A DNA stretch of 10,524 nucleotides from Myxococcales bacterium (lineage in GTDB: Bacteria > Myxococcota > Myxococcia > Myxococcales > Myxococcaceae), in contig VFKJ01001155.1 of assembly GCA_009885595.1 (NCBI GenBank), positions 1 to 10,524 of the forward strand, given 5' to 3'. Position numbers and translations under genes: made by a program. Below, piece by piece: positions 1 through 6,529 of this stretch. The notes below the pieces were generated by a model. The model was not told where the DNA came from, did not search any database, and saw only the letters and a list, made by a program, of their open reading frames with translations. Numbering within the stretch: position 1 is the stretch's first letter; every line of letters begins with the position of its first letter.

Positions 1-414
1 CGCGTAGCTGCCGCCCCCCTGATCCTCGAGGGAGAAGGTGGGGCCGCCCACCTGCGTGAGGGTGGCGGTGGCGCCCGGGGTGCCCACCGGGGCGGAATCT
101 GGGCTCTCGCCCGCGCGCTGCCCGAAGAAGACGAAGGCGAGGTTCTGCGCGGGAAGGTGGATGCCCGCGTCGTCGAGGGTGAGGCCGCCATCGAAGACGA
201 AACCGCCCGCGTCGAGGCCCGAGAGCCCGGCATCGAACCCGTTGCCCGCGACCGCGCTGCCCTTCACCTCGATGGCCGGGGTGGCGAGCAGGGTCGAGAC
301 CGCCACCGTCTTCGCCGCCGCCTGGTTGCCGATCTTCTGCAGATCGCAAGCGACCAGCCCCAGGAAGGCGAGGGTGGCCAGCGCGGCTCGGGTGATTGTG
401 GGTGACGAGTTCAT
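1..414 (-). CDS. Putative lipoprotein, N-terminal part (runs off left edge)
   Basis: The visible 138 residues are the N-terminus; the rest lies left of the window. Residues 1-23 form a lipoprotein signal peptide: Arg9 in the n-region, a hydrophobic stretch ALATLAFLGL, then the lipobox L-V-A-C with Cys23 as the lipidated residue. Asp24 follows the cysteine; in E. coli this residue retains lipoproteins in the inner membrane, but the rule may not hold in myxobacteria. Residues 60-87 are four 7-residue repeats with Asp at 61, 68, 75 and 82, each in a D-(A/G)-G motif. No known domain is recognised and the function is unknown. The ATG at 414 is chosen because the signal peptide begins there; no clear Shine-Dalgarno sequence precedes it. 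The gene is divergent from the cyclase with only 26 bp between starts, so its promoter must lie in or next to the cyclase 5' end. Confidence 0.8.
   Translation of the reverse strand, partial: MNSSPTITRAALATLAFLGLVACDLQKIGNQAAAKTVAVSTLLATPAIEVKGSAVAGNGFDAGLSGLDAGGFVFDGGLTLDDAGIHLPAQNLAFVFFGQRAGESPDSAPVGTPGATATLTQVGGPTFSLEDQGGGSYA
154..237 (-). repeat. Four-unit heptad Asp-Gly repeat within the lipoprotein
   Basis: The encoded residues 60-87 read FDAGLSG, LDAGGFV, FDGGLTL, DDAGIHL. Each unit has Asp at position 2 and Gly at position 4, with mostly hydrophobic residues elsewhere. This periodicity is read directly from the translation; a metal-binding or beta-solenoid role would be inference. 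Confidence 0.6.
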
Positions 415-440
415 GGAGGCGGCAGCATAGTCGCCCCGAC

Positions 441-2981
441 GTGGCGACCAACCCTCTGCAGAGCGCCGGAAGGCGGTTCGTTCAGAAGTTCGGCGTCGCG
501 TTCCTGTGGGCGACGCTCGTGGGGATGCTCTTCGGGGGCGCGTCCTACTTTCGCCTCGAGCGCACCGAGCTCGAGGGCGAGCCCCGATGGCACGTGTACC
601 CCAGGCTGTGGCTGGACCTGGCGGAGGCGCGCACGGTCGACTGGCGCTCGCGTGAGTTGGGCCGCGACGACGAACGGCCCGACGGCGTGGTGCTGGTGAA
701 CGTCGACGAAGACACCCTCTTGAACGCGCGCGAATCGGAGCACCCCGAGTGGGCGATGCGCCCCTGGCCGCGCGAGCTGCTGGGCGCAGTGGTGGAGCAG
801 GTGGTCGAGGAGGGCGCGTCGATGGTCTTCATCGACGACTCGTTCTCCGACGTTTCGCCGCGCCAGTGCGCGCCGTGCAAGGGCGAAGACGCGCGCACCG
901 ACGATCAGCGCTTCGCCGAGCGGCTCACCGGGCTGGGGGGGAAGGTCATGCTCGGCTTCGACTGGCGCCGCGAGACCCGGCGCTCGCCCGATCGCCCCCT
1001 GCTGCCCCTGCTGATGAAGGTGGCCCACGTGCAGACTCGGCTGCTGGCGCTGCCGGTGGTGCGCCGGGTGTTGTTGCAGCGCACCACCGCGTACGTGATC
1101 GACGACGGGGTGAACGCCGACGGCTTCACCGTGTGGGCGGGCTCCACCGGGGAGGTGCGCACCAAGGAGCTGGCCACCGCGCTCGAGGTGAAGGGCACTC
1201 CCACGACGCGCAGCCTCACCCCTGCCGATGACGCCGCGGAGATCACCGCGGAGCTGTTGCTGCAGGGGCTGGCGCGCGTGCAGGTGCAGGGCTTCGATCC
1301 CGATCTCGCGCCGGTGGCGGGCGCGCTCGACGCGCCGGTGCCTGCGCTGTTGATGCCCGAGGTGGCGGTCGCGAGCATGAAGCTGTTCCCTGACCCCGAC
1401 GGGCTGGTGCGCTCGGTGCCGCTGCTGGTGAACACCGCGCGCGGCAACCAGGCGGGTGGGCTGGTGCCGGGAGTGGCCCTGCGCGCGCAGCCCGGCGCAT
1501 CGGGTGCCTTCAGCGTCTCGGGGGGCCTGCTCAACGGCGAAGGCCAGCCTGGCGTGCCCATCGATCCTCAAGGGTTCCTGGCGCTGCGTTGGAACGCGGA
1601 CGAGGCGGGGCGGTCGGGCCGCGGCACCATGAAGCGCTCGGTGCCCGCGTGGCGGCTGCTGGTCAACCGCGAAGATGACGAGGCCGGGCGGGGCGTGCGG
1701 CACCACGACAACGATCTGACCGGGCGGGTGGTGGTGCTGGTCGACGAGCGCACCTCGCCGGTGCTGCAGACGCCGGTGGGGCCGCTCACCCGCGGCGCGA
1801 TCTGGGCGCAGGCGATCACCAACGTGACCCGGGGGCAGGGGATCACCCGGGTAGAGCCGAAGACCGACTTCTGGCTCACCGTCGCCTTCGCCTTCGTGGG
1901 CGCGATCCTCGCGGTGGCCTGGTCGAGCCTGATGCGGCGCCCGGGCTGGCTCGCCTGGGCCGCGACGATCGCCGTCCTGGTGGTGGTGCACGCGCTGCTG
2001 GCGCGGCAGCTCTACGTCACCCAGCAGCGGCAGGTGGTGATGCTCGCGCCCATCCTCTCCGCGAGCCTCACCTTCCTCGCGTCCCTGGGCTACGCGCGCA
2101 CGCTCGAGCAGAGCCTTCGGGACTTCGTGCTGCGCGCGCTGGGTGGCGCGGTGCGGGCCGACGTGTTCCGGCGGGTGGAGCGGGATCTCGCCCTGATGCG
2201 CCCGGAGCGCCGCGAGCTCACGGTCTTCTTCTCGGACATCGAAGGCTTCACCTCGGTCTCGAACCAGAAGGATCCCGCGGTGGTGGTCGACGTGCTGCGC
2301 GACTACCTCTCGGAGATGACCACGCTCGTGCTGGATCGCGGCGGCCACGTCGACAAGTACCTGGGCGACGGCATGATGGCCTTCTGGGGCGCGCCGGTGT
2401 CGATGCCCAACGACGCCGAGGCGGCCTGCGAGGCCGCGATCCTGATGCAGGCGCGCTTCGACGAGAAGCGGGCGGAGTGGGAGAAGAAGTGCGGTCACAC
2501 CCTGGTGCTGCGCGCGGGGCTGGAGACCGGCGACACCGTGGTCGGCGAGATGGGCACGCTCCACCGGGTGAACTACACGGTGATGGGTGAGCCCGTCGCC
2601 ACCGCCTTCAGGTTGGAGTCGCTCGCGAAGACCTACGGCGTGCGGACCCTGGTGGGCGAGACGCTCGTTGAGGAGGCGAAGGACACGTTCCTCTTCCGCG
2701 CCATCGACACCGTGCGCATGGGCCGCGAGGGGCAGCCGATTCGCATCTTCGAGCTGCTGGCGCGCCTGAGCGAGCGCGACGCCTTCGCGTGGATGGAGCA
2801 GTACGAGCTCGCCCACCTCGCGTGGACGGAGCGGCGCTTCGCGGACGCGCTCGCCGGCTTCACCGCGCTCGCCGCCGTCCGCCCTGAGGACGCGGTGATC
2901 GCGCGCTACGTGAAGCGCAGCACCGCGTTCGTGGCCGCGCCCCCCTCAGCCGAGTGGGACGGCATCTCCGAATCCCAGTGA
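441..2981 (+). CDS. CHASE2-domain membrane adenylate/guanylate cyclase (class III)
   Basis: This 846-residue protein should make cAMP (possibly cGMP) at the inner membrane in response to a signal outside the membrane. A single N-terminal membrane segment (about residues 15-37) is followed by a CHASE2 sensor domain (about 80-470, with the typical VVLVNVDED start and a PWPREL motif). Three membrane helices follow (about 477-499, 504-526, 532-553), then a class III cyclase domain (about 590-775). Both metal-binding aspartates are present (Asp599 in FSDIEGFTS, Asp643 in KYLGDGMM). So are the purine-selecting Lys639 and Thr713 (adenylate-type) and Arg724. The usual transition-state Asn is replaced by Ala720, which may weaken catalysis. 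The last 60 residues look helical and TPR-like. The GTG at 441 is preferred because it starts just before the first membrane helix; a TTG at 396 would add 15 residues. No strong ribosome-binding site is seen at either. CHASE2 cyclases commonly sense unknown ligands. Confidence 0.9.
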   Translation: MATNPLQSAGRRFVQKFGVAFLWATLVGMLFGGASYFRLERTELEGEPRWHVYPRLWLDLAEARTVDWRSRELGRDDERPDGVVLVNVDEDTLLNARESEHPEWAMRPWPRELLGAVVEQVVEEGASMVFIDDSFSDVSPRQCAPCKGEDARTDDQRFAERLTGLGGKVMLGFDWRRETRRSPDRPLLPLLMKVAHVQTRLLALPVVRRVLLQRTTAYVIDDGVNADGFTVWAGSTGEVRTKELATALEVKGTPTTRSLTPADDAAEITAELLLQGLARVQVQGFDPDLAPVAGALDAPVPALLMPEVAVASMKLFPDPDGLVRSVPLLVNTARGNQAGGLVPGVALRAQPGASGAFSVSGGLLNGEGQPGVPIDPQGFLALRWNADEAGRSGRGTMKRSVPAWRLLVNREDDEAGRGVRHHDNDLTGRVVVLVDERTSPVLQTPVGPLTRGAIWAQAITNVTRGQGITRVEPKTDFWLTVAFAFVGAILAVAWSSLMRRPGWLAWAATIAVLVVVHALLARQLYVTQQRQVVMLAPILSASLTFLASLGYARTLEQSLRDFVLRALGGAVRADVFRRVERDLALMRPERRELTVFFSDIEGFTSVSNQKDPAVVVDVLRDYLSEMTTLVLDRGGHVDKYLGDGMMAFWGAPVSMPNDAEAACEAAILMQARFDEKRAEWEKKCGHTLVLRAGLETGDTVVGEMGTLHRVNYTVMGEPVATAFRLESLAKTYGVRTLVGETLVEEAKDTFLFRAIDTVRMGREGQPIRIFELLARLSERDAFAWMEQYELAHLAWTERRFADALAGFTALAAVRPEDAVIARYVKRSTAFVAAPPSAEWDGISESQ

Positions 2982-2987
2982 AAGTTG

Positions 2988-3030
2988 CCCCTCTCCCTCT
3001 CCCCGCCGGGGAGAGGGTCGGGGTGAGGGG
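2988..3030. repeat. Palindromic GC-rich repeat, copy 1
   Basis: A perfect 10-bp stem (2995-3004 with 3008-3017, 3-nt loop) is followed by the conserved tail TCGGGGTGAGGGG. It begins 6 bp after the cyclase stop codon, so the hairpin could end or protect the cyclase transcript, although no T-run follows it. It belongs to the same family as the copies at 3496, 3568, 6485 and 9243. Confidence 0.85.
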
Positions 3031-3121
3031 CGAACGAGGCAACAGCCGCGCGCAACCTCGAGCGCCGCGAGCCTCGTGACTGAACGAGCGTGCAGTTTAG
3101 AGCCGGGAGGCGCCAGCGGTT

Positions 3122-3175
3122 CTCGAGCGTGGTGCGTTCCTCAGCCGACAGGGTGACCCGATAGCGTAGATTCAT
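3122..3175 (-). pseudogene. Remnant of IS630-family transposase N-terminus
   Basis: Read on the minus strand from an ATG at 3175, the first 18 residues are MNLRYRVTLSAEERTTLE. This strongly resembles the start of IS630-type transposases, which often begin with a RYRV.L...ER..L pattern. After about residue 18 the resemblance stops, the frame enters unrelated sequence and repeat copy 1, and the DDE catalytic part is absent. The transposase ATG and the ATG of the LexA-like gene share the CATG at 3173-3176. No terminal inverted repeat or target duplication was found by eye. The match is from memory of the family and is short, so it could be chance. Confidence 0.4.
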
Positions 3176-3491
3176 GGCGACCGTCGATCACATGACCGCA
3201 CCGACCGCCACGCCCTCGTCGTCAGCCCTGTTCACCGAGAAGCAGGGTCAGTACCTGGCGTTCATTTACACCTACGCACTGATCAACCGTCGCGCCCCGG
3301 CCGAGGCTGACATGCAAGCGTACTTTCAGGTCACGCCGCCGAGCGTCCACAGCATGGTCGTCGAGCTTGAACGACGTGGGCTGATCCGGCGCGTCCCACG
3401 GCAAGCACGCAGCATCGAACTGCTGATCGCCACCGACCAGCTTCCGCCGCTGCGGCCTCAACCGATCAAAACCACTGTGGCCGGGTACTAG
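3174..3491 (+). CDS. Small LexA-like winged-helix DNA-binding protein
   Basis: This 105-residue protein contains only a DNA-binding domain. Residues 20-86 fit the LexA N-terminal winged helix: FTEKQGQYLAFIYTY as helix 1, AEADMQAYFQV as helix 2, PPSVHSMVVELERRGLI as the recognition helix, then a basic wing (RRVPRQARSIEL). The LexA self-cleavage and dimerisation domain is missing, so it is not a true SOS repressor; a local regulator is more likely. Residues 1-19 and 87-105 look disordered. Its codons (GCA, CAA, ATT, TTT, CTT, AAA, ACT) include far more A/T-ending ones than the neighbours, which suggests transfer. The ATG at 3174 is used here; the ATG at 3192 is a serious alternative, because neither has a ribosome-binding site and the first ATG overlaps a probable transposase remnant. 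Its targets are unknown. Confidence 0.75.
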   Translation: MATVDHMTAPTATPSSSALFTEKQGQYLAFIYTYALINRRAPAEADMQAYFQVTPPSVHSMVVELERRGLIRRVPRQARSIELLIATDQLPPLRPQPIKTTVAGY

Positions 3492-3495
3492 TGGT

Positions 3496-3536
3496 CTCCC
3501 TCTCCCTGCGCAGCGGGGAGAGGGCGGGGTGAGGGG
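3496..3536. repeat. Palindromic GC-rich repeat, copy 2 (left half of inverted pair)
   Basis: This copy lies 4 bp after the stop of the LexA-like gene. It has a CTCTCCC/GGGAGAG stem around an 8-bp palindrome CTGCGCAG and ends in the family tail GGGGTGAGGGG. It faces copy 3 in inverted orientation. Confidence 0.85.
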
Positions 3537-3567
3537 CCCAAAGCCTTGTCGTGGACGCTCCGAACCG

Positions 3568-3615
3568 CCCCTCACCCGGCCTGCGGCCGACCTCTCCCCG
3601 CTGCGCAGGGAGAGG
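3568..3615. repeat. Palindromic GC-rich repeat, copy 3 (right half of inverted pair)
   Basis: This copy is opposite in orientation to copy 2 and shares its core exactly, including CTGCGCAG. It carries an extra hairpin-forming insert (CGGCCTGCGGCCG) before the CTCACCC end. It ends 11 bp from the stop codon of the PHA synthase gene. Confidence 0.8.
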
Positions 3616-3626
3616 TTCCGCGGGTG

Positions 3627-4745
3627 CTAGCGGGTCCGGACTTCCCTCGGCGCCGAGGTTCTCCGCTTTGCCGGCTTGGAGACCGGCGCGGGCTTCTTCT
3701 CCACCTGCGGCAGCGGCGCGCGCTTCTGCGGCGGCGAGTCGTGCTTCTCGTAGAACGCCACCAACTGCGGCCACAGCGTCTTCGCCGCGTGCTTGCTGAC
3801 CACCGCGCCCACGTGACCGCCGGGCAGGTGCAGGTGCTGCTTGTCCTTGGCGCCGATGACGTCGATCAGCGCAGCCGCGCTCGGCCCGGGGACGATGTTG
3901 TCGTGCTCGAAGGTGACCGCGAGGGTGGGGCACACCAGGTTCTTCAGCTCGACCTTCTTGCCCTTGAGCGCGAAGCGACCGGGGAGCAGCGCGTCCTTCT
4001 GGTACAGCTCCGAGATGTACGTTCGGTAGAACTCACCGGGAATCGCCACGTTGTCGTTGCCCCAGGTCTCGAGCGCGAGGTGACCATCGAGGAACTCGTC
4101 GTTCCAGGCGCGATCGATCAACATCACCGCCTTCTGCAGCGGCAGGGTGGGGCGCAGCATCTGGAAGGCCGACTGCAACAACCGCGGAGGCACGTTGCCG
4201 GTGCCGGCCACCAGCGCGTCGATGTCGAAGCCCTTGAGCCGCGTCCACTGCGACAGCAGGCTGCCGTCGTTGAACTTCACGGGCGCCGCGAGCGCGACGA
4301 AGGACTGCAGGTGCTCGGGGTGTACCGCGCCGTGAATGGCCGCCAGGGTGCCGCCCATGCAGTAGCCGAGCACGTGTGTGCGATCGTGACCGACCGTGCT
4401 CGCCACTTTCCGGATCGCCCGGCCCAGCGCGCCGTCCACGAGGTCGTCGAAGGTGACGTAGCGATCTTCGTCACCGGGCGTGCCCCAGTCGATGCAGAAG
4501 ACGTCGAAGCCCTGCGCGACGAGGTACTCCGCGAAGCTCTTCCCCGGCATCAGATCGAGCACGTAGTGCCGGTTGATGAGCGAGGGCACCAGCAGGATGG
4601 GCGTCTGGTGCGAGATGCCCTCAGGGCGCGCCTGGTAGCGCAGCAGCTTCCACTTGTTCTCCTGCCAGAAGATCTCGTGGGGGGTGACGCCGACCTGCGG
4701 CTTGGGGCGCTTCCACAGCGTGAGCAGATTGGTGATGCGCTTCAT
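3627..4745 (-). CDS. phaC: PhaC-type polyhydroxyalkanoate synthase
   Basis: This 372-residue alpha/beta-fold protein should polymerise hydroxyacyl-CoA into polyhydroxyalkanoate at the surface of cytoplasmic granules. The lipase-like box GYCMGG carries the nucleophile Cys129 in place of serine, the mark of PHA synthases. Asp282 (in HDNIVPG) and His311 (in GGHVGA) complete the triad. The family motifs FCIDWGTP (83-90) and LETWGNDN..IPGEFYR (about 225-241) are present. The core length fits class III synthases, which need a PhaE partner, and a PhaE-like gene lies two genes upstream. The C-terminus from about 337 is an unusual Lys/Arg/Pro-rich tail. Its ATG overlaps the stop of the upstream acyl-CoA synthetase (ATGA), and a GGAGG at 4756-4760 lies 10 nt upstream, so translation is probably coupled. 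A depolymerase or acyltransferase is less likely given the Cys nucleophile. Confidence 0.88.
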   Translation of the reverse strand: MKRITNLLTLWKRPKPQVGVTPHEIFWQENKWKLLRYQARPEGISHQTPILLVPSLINRHYVLDLMPGKSFAEYLVAQGFDVFCIDWGTPGDEDRYVTFDDLVDGALGRAIRKVASTVGHDRTHVLGYCMGGTLAAIHGAVHPEHLQSFVALAAPVKFNDGSLLSQWTRLKGFDIDALVAGTGNVPPRLLQSAFQMLRPTLPLQKAVMLIDRAWNDEFLDGHLALETWGNDNVAIPGEFYRTYISELYQKDALLPGRFALKGKKVELKNLVCPTLAVTFEHDNIVPGPSAAALIDVIGAKDKQHLHLPGGHVGAVVSKHAAKTLWPQLVAFYEKHDSPPQKRAPLPQVEKKPAPVSKPAKRRTSAPREVRTR

Positions 4746-6478
4746 TCGTAGAGCGCCTCCAGGCGCGGGCCGAACGACTTGTAGACTTCCTTGCGGCGGA
4801 CCTTGAGGGTGCTGGTGAGCAGCCCACTCTCGACGGTCAGCGGCGTGTCGATGATCACGAACTTCTTGATCGACTCGTACGAGGCGAGCTGCGTGTTCAC
4901 CTGGTCGATGCGGGACTGCACCAGGTTCTTCCGCGCCTCGGGGATCGCGCCGTTCGCCACCCCCGACTCCTTCAGGTGGGCGTCGACCGCCTGCTCGTGC
5001 AGCCAGACGGCGGCGACCAGGTAGCGGCGCGCGTCTCCGAACACCACCACCGCCGCGATGAACGGATCGTCGCGGAAGCGGATCTCGATGTTCGCGGGCG
5101 GCACGTTCTTGCCGCCGGCGGTCACCAAGATGTCCTTCTTGCGATCGATGATCTGCAGGAAGCCGTCGTCCGTGAAGCGGCCGACGTCGCCGGTCTTGAG
5201 CCAGCCGTCCTCGGTGAAGGCCTCGGCGGTGGCCGCGGGGTCCTTGTGGTACCCGCTGAACACCGTGGGGCCCTTCGCCATGATCTCGCCGTCCTCGGCG
5301 AGCTTGAGCTGCACCGACGGGAGCACCTTGCCCACCGAGTCGAAGCGGAACGCGTCGGGGCGGTTCAACGTCAGCGTGGGCGAGGTCTCGGTCAGCCCGT
5401 AGCCCTCGATGATCAGCAGGCCCGCGGCGTGGAAGAACTCCTTCACCTCGCGCTTGAGCCCCGCGCCGCCCGACAGGCAGAAGCGGAACTCGCCTCCCGT
5501 GGCCGCGCGCAGCGCTGCTTGCCGCTTCGCCGGCTCGGTCTCGTTCATCGCCGACATCGCGAGCTTCTCCCAGACCGCGGGCACGCTCATGAACACCGAG
5601 GGGCGCACCTCGGGCAGCAACTGCATCACCCTGGGCGGCTCGCACAGGTAGGTGAGCCAGCCCAGCGCGTTGCCCAGGCACGCCTCGCCGAAGCCGAAGA
5701 TGTGGCTCATCGGCAGCCAGAGGAGATCGACGTCCTTCGCCTCCAGCAGCGGCGCGTTGCTCTTGAGCCAGTCGCTGCCGTTGACGCCCACGTTGCGGTG
5801 GGTGAGGGGCACGCCCTTGGGGTTGCCCGAGGTGCCGCTGGTGTAGAGCATCTGCGCGACCTGATCGAGCGAGACCCCGGACAGCAGGCGCTCGAACTCG
5901 GTGGGCGCTTCCTGATCGCGCGCGGCGCCCATGCTCTGCACGCGGCTCCACGACACCAGCTTCTTCTCCACCTCGGCGATCGACGGCACCGCCAGGCCCT
6001 TGGCGCGCATCTTCTCGATGATGGGCCCAGGCTCGAGCGGCTGCGCGCTCAAGGTGACGATGTGCGTGACGTTCGAGTAGTCGCCCCACACCTCGAACAC
6101 CCGGGCCAGCAGGCCGGGGGTGTCGACGAAGAGCACCTTGGTGTCCGAGTGGTTCACCACGTACGCGGCCTGGGGCGGCGTGTTCGCGGGGTAGACCGGC
6201 ACCATCACGCCCCCGACCGCCTGAATGGCCATCGCGGCGCTGATCCACTCCACCGAGTTCGGCGCGAAGATCGCCGCGCGATCGCCTGAGCGCAAACCGG
6301 CCGAGGCGAGGAACAGCGCCGCCTGGCGGATGCCCTTCGCGTAGGCGCCCCAGGTCACGGCCGACCAGTCACCGTCGGCGGTGGGCAGCATGAAGCGCGG
6401 CCGGGTCTTCCGCTCGGGGAGCGAGTCGAAGATGGCGCGCGGTGCAGGCTTGAGCTCGAGGAAGGGCGTGATGTCCAT
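4742..6478 (-). CDS. Long-chain acyl-CoA synthetase (AMP-forming)
   Basis: This 578-residue enzyme should activate fatty acids with ATP and CoA to acyl-CoA in the cytoplasm. The ANL-superfamily motifs are in order: P-loop-like YTSGTSGNPKGVPLTH (212-227), YGLTETSP (360-367), GWLKTGD (425-431), DRKKDILVTAGGKNVPP (445-461), and a C-terminal TSTLKVRRK in which Lys559 is the likely catalytic lysine. The layout resembles FadD15-type long-chain ligases rather than acetyl-CoA synthetase; length is normal and no key residue is missing. The start ATG at 6478 has a GGAG 6 nt upstream, and this site lies at the edge of palindromic repeat copy 4. The gene sits between a PhaE-like gene and phaC and overlaps phaC by four bases, so it probably feeds the PHA synthase with CoA esters. 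Exact chain length and hydroxy-acid preference cannot be read from the sequence. Confidence 0.92.
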   Translation of the reverse strand: MDITPFLELKPAPRAIFDSLPERKTRPRFMLPTADGDWSAVTWGAYAKGIRQAALFLASAGLRSGDRAAIFAPNSVEWISAAMAIQAVGGVMVPVYPANTPPQAAYVVNHSDTKVLFVDTPGLLARVFEVWGDYSNVTHIVTLSAQPLEPGPIIEKMRAKGLAVPSIAEVEKKLVSWSRVQSMGAARDQEAPTEFERLLSGVSLDQVAQMLYTSGTSGNPKGVPLTHRNVGVNGSDWLKSNAPLLEAKDVDLLWLPMSHIFGFGEACLGNALGWLTYLCEPPRVMQLLPEVRPSVFMSVPAVWEKLAMSAMNETEPAKRQAALRAATGGEFRFCLSGGAGLKREVKEFFHAAGLLIIEGYGLTETSPTLTLNRPDAFRFDSVGKVLPSVQLKLAEDGEIMAKGPTVFSGYHKDPAATAEAFTEDGWLKTGDVGRFTDDGFLQIIDRKKDILVTAGGKNVPPANIEIRFRDDPFIAAVVVFGDARRYLVAAVWLHEQAVDAHLKESGVANGAIPEARKNLVQSRIDQVNTQLASYESIKKFVIIDTPLTVESGLLTSTLKVRRKEVYKSFGPRLEALYE

Positions 6479-6484
6479 GGCGTT

Positions 6485-6490
6485 CTCCCC
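6485..6490 (-). promoter_or_regulatory. Ribosome-binding site of the acyl-CoA synthetase, derived from a repeat
   Basis: On the minus strand GGGGAG ends 6 nt before the ATG at 6478. These bases are the outer edge of repeat copy 4, directly 3' of its 12-bp hairpin, so the initiation site sits at the foot of a strong mRNA structure. Confidence 0.7.
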
Positions 6491-6527
6491 CTCTCCCCGC
6501 GTGCGGGGAGAGGGTCGGGGTGAGGGG
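6485..6527. repeat. Palindromic GC-rich repeat, copy 4
   Basis: This copy has the strongest stem of the family here: 12 perfect base pairs (6489-6500 with 6503-6514) around a 2-base centre, then the tail TCGGGGTGAGGGG. It fills nearly the whole 51-bp gap between the PhaE-like stop and the acyl-CoA synthetase start inside the operon. Confidence 0.9.
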
Positions 6528-6529
6528 CT

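Larger units (their letters stand above)
3496..3615. terminator. REPIN-like inverted pair, possible bidirectional terminator
   Basis: Positions 3499-3523 and 3591-3615 are perfect inverted repeats of 25 bp. Positions 3527-3536 and 3568-3577 add a 10-bp inner stem, with a 31-nt central loop. The right side of the internal loop carries its own hairpin (CGGCC TGC GGCCG, 3577-3589). The structure fills the space between convergent genes ending at 3491 and 3627, where a two-way terminator would be useful. No T-run follows on either side, so a terminator role is inferred from position and stem strength; it may instead be a mobile REPIN-type element. Confidence 0.5.

Noticed and set aside
411..2816. 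801-residue open frame on the minus strand opposite the cyclase
   Set aside because: It is His/Arg/Gln-rich with no domains, a typical antisense shadow in GC-rich DNA; the plus-strand frame has clear CHASE2 and cyclase motifs.
2906..3120. Continuation of the minus-strand frame below the transposase-like start as a real 89-residue gene
   Set aside because: It runs through repeat copy 1 (giving the spurious PHPDPLPGGERERG) and into the cyclase 3' end; only the first 18 residues look meaningful.
2988..3615. The repeat copies as a CRISPR array
   Set aside because: The copies are few, unevenly spaced, inverted relative to each other and differ in length; no regular spacers exist.
4746..6248. Upstream extension of the phaC frame as one 873-residue protein
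   Set aside because: The extension is low-complexity Arg/Gly-rich and overlaps the acyl-CoA synthetase in another frame; the ATG at 4745 with ATGA overlap starts the recognisable synthase.
4976..6289. 437-residue plus-strand open frame opposite the acyl-CoA synthetase
   Set aside because: Composition is typical of an antisense shadow (His/Arg/Gln/Ala-rich) with no recognisable domain.
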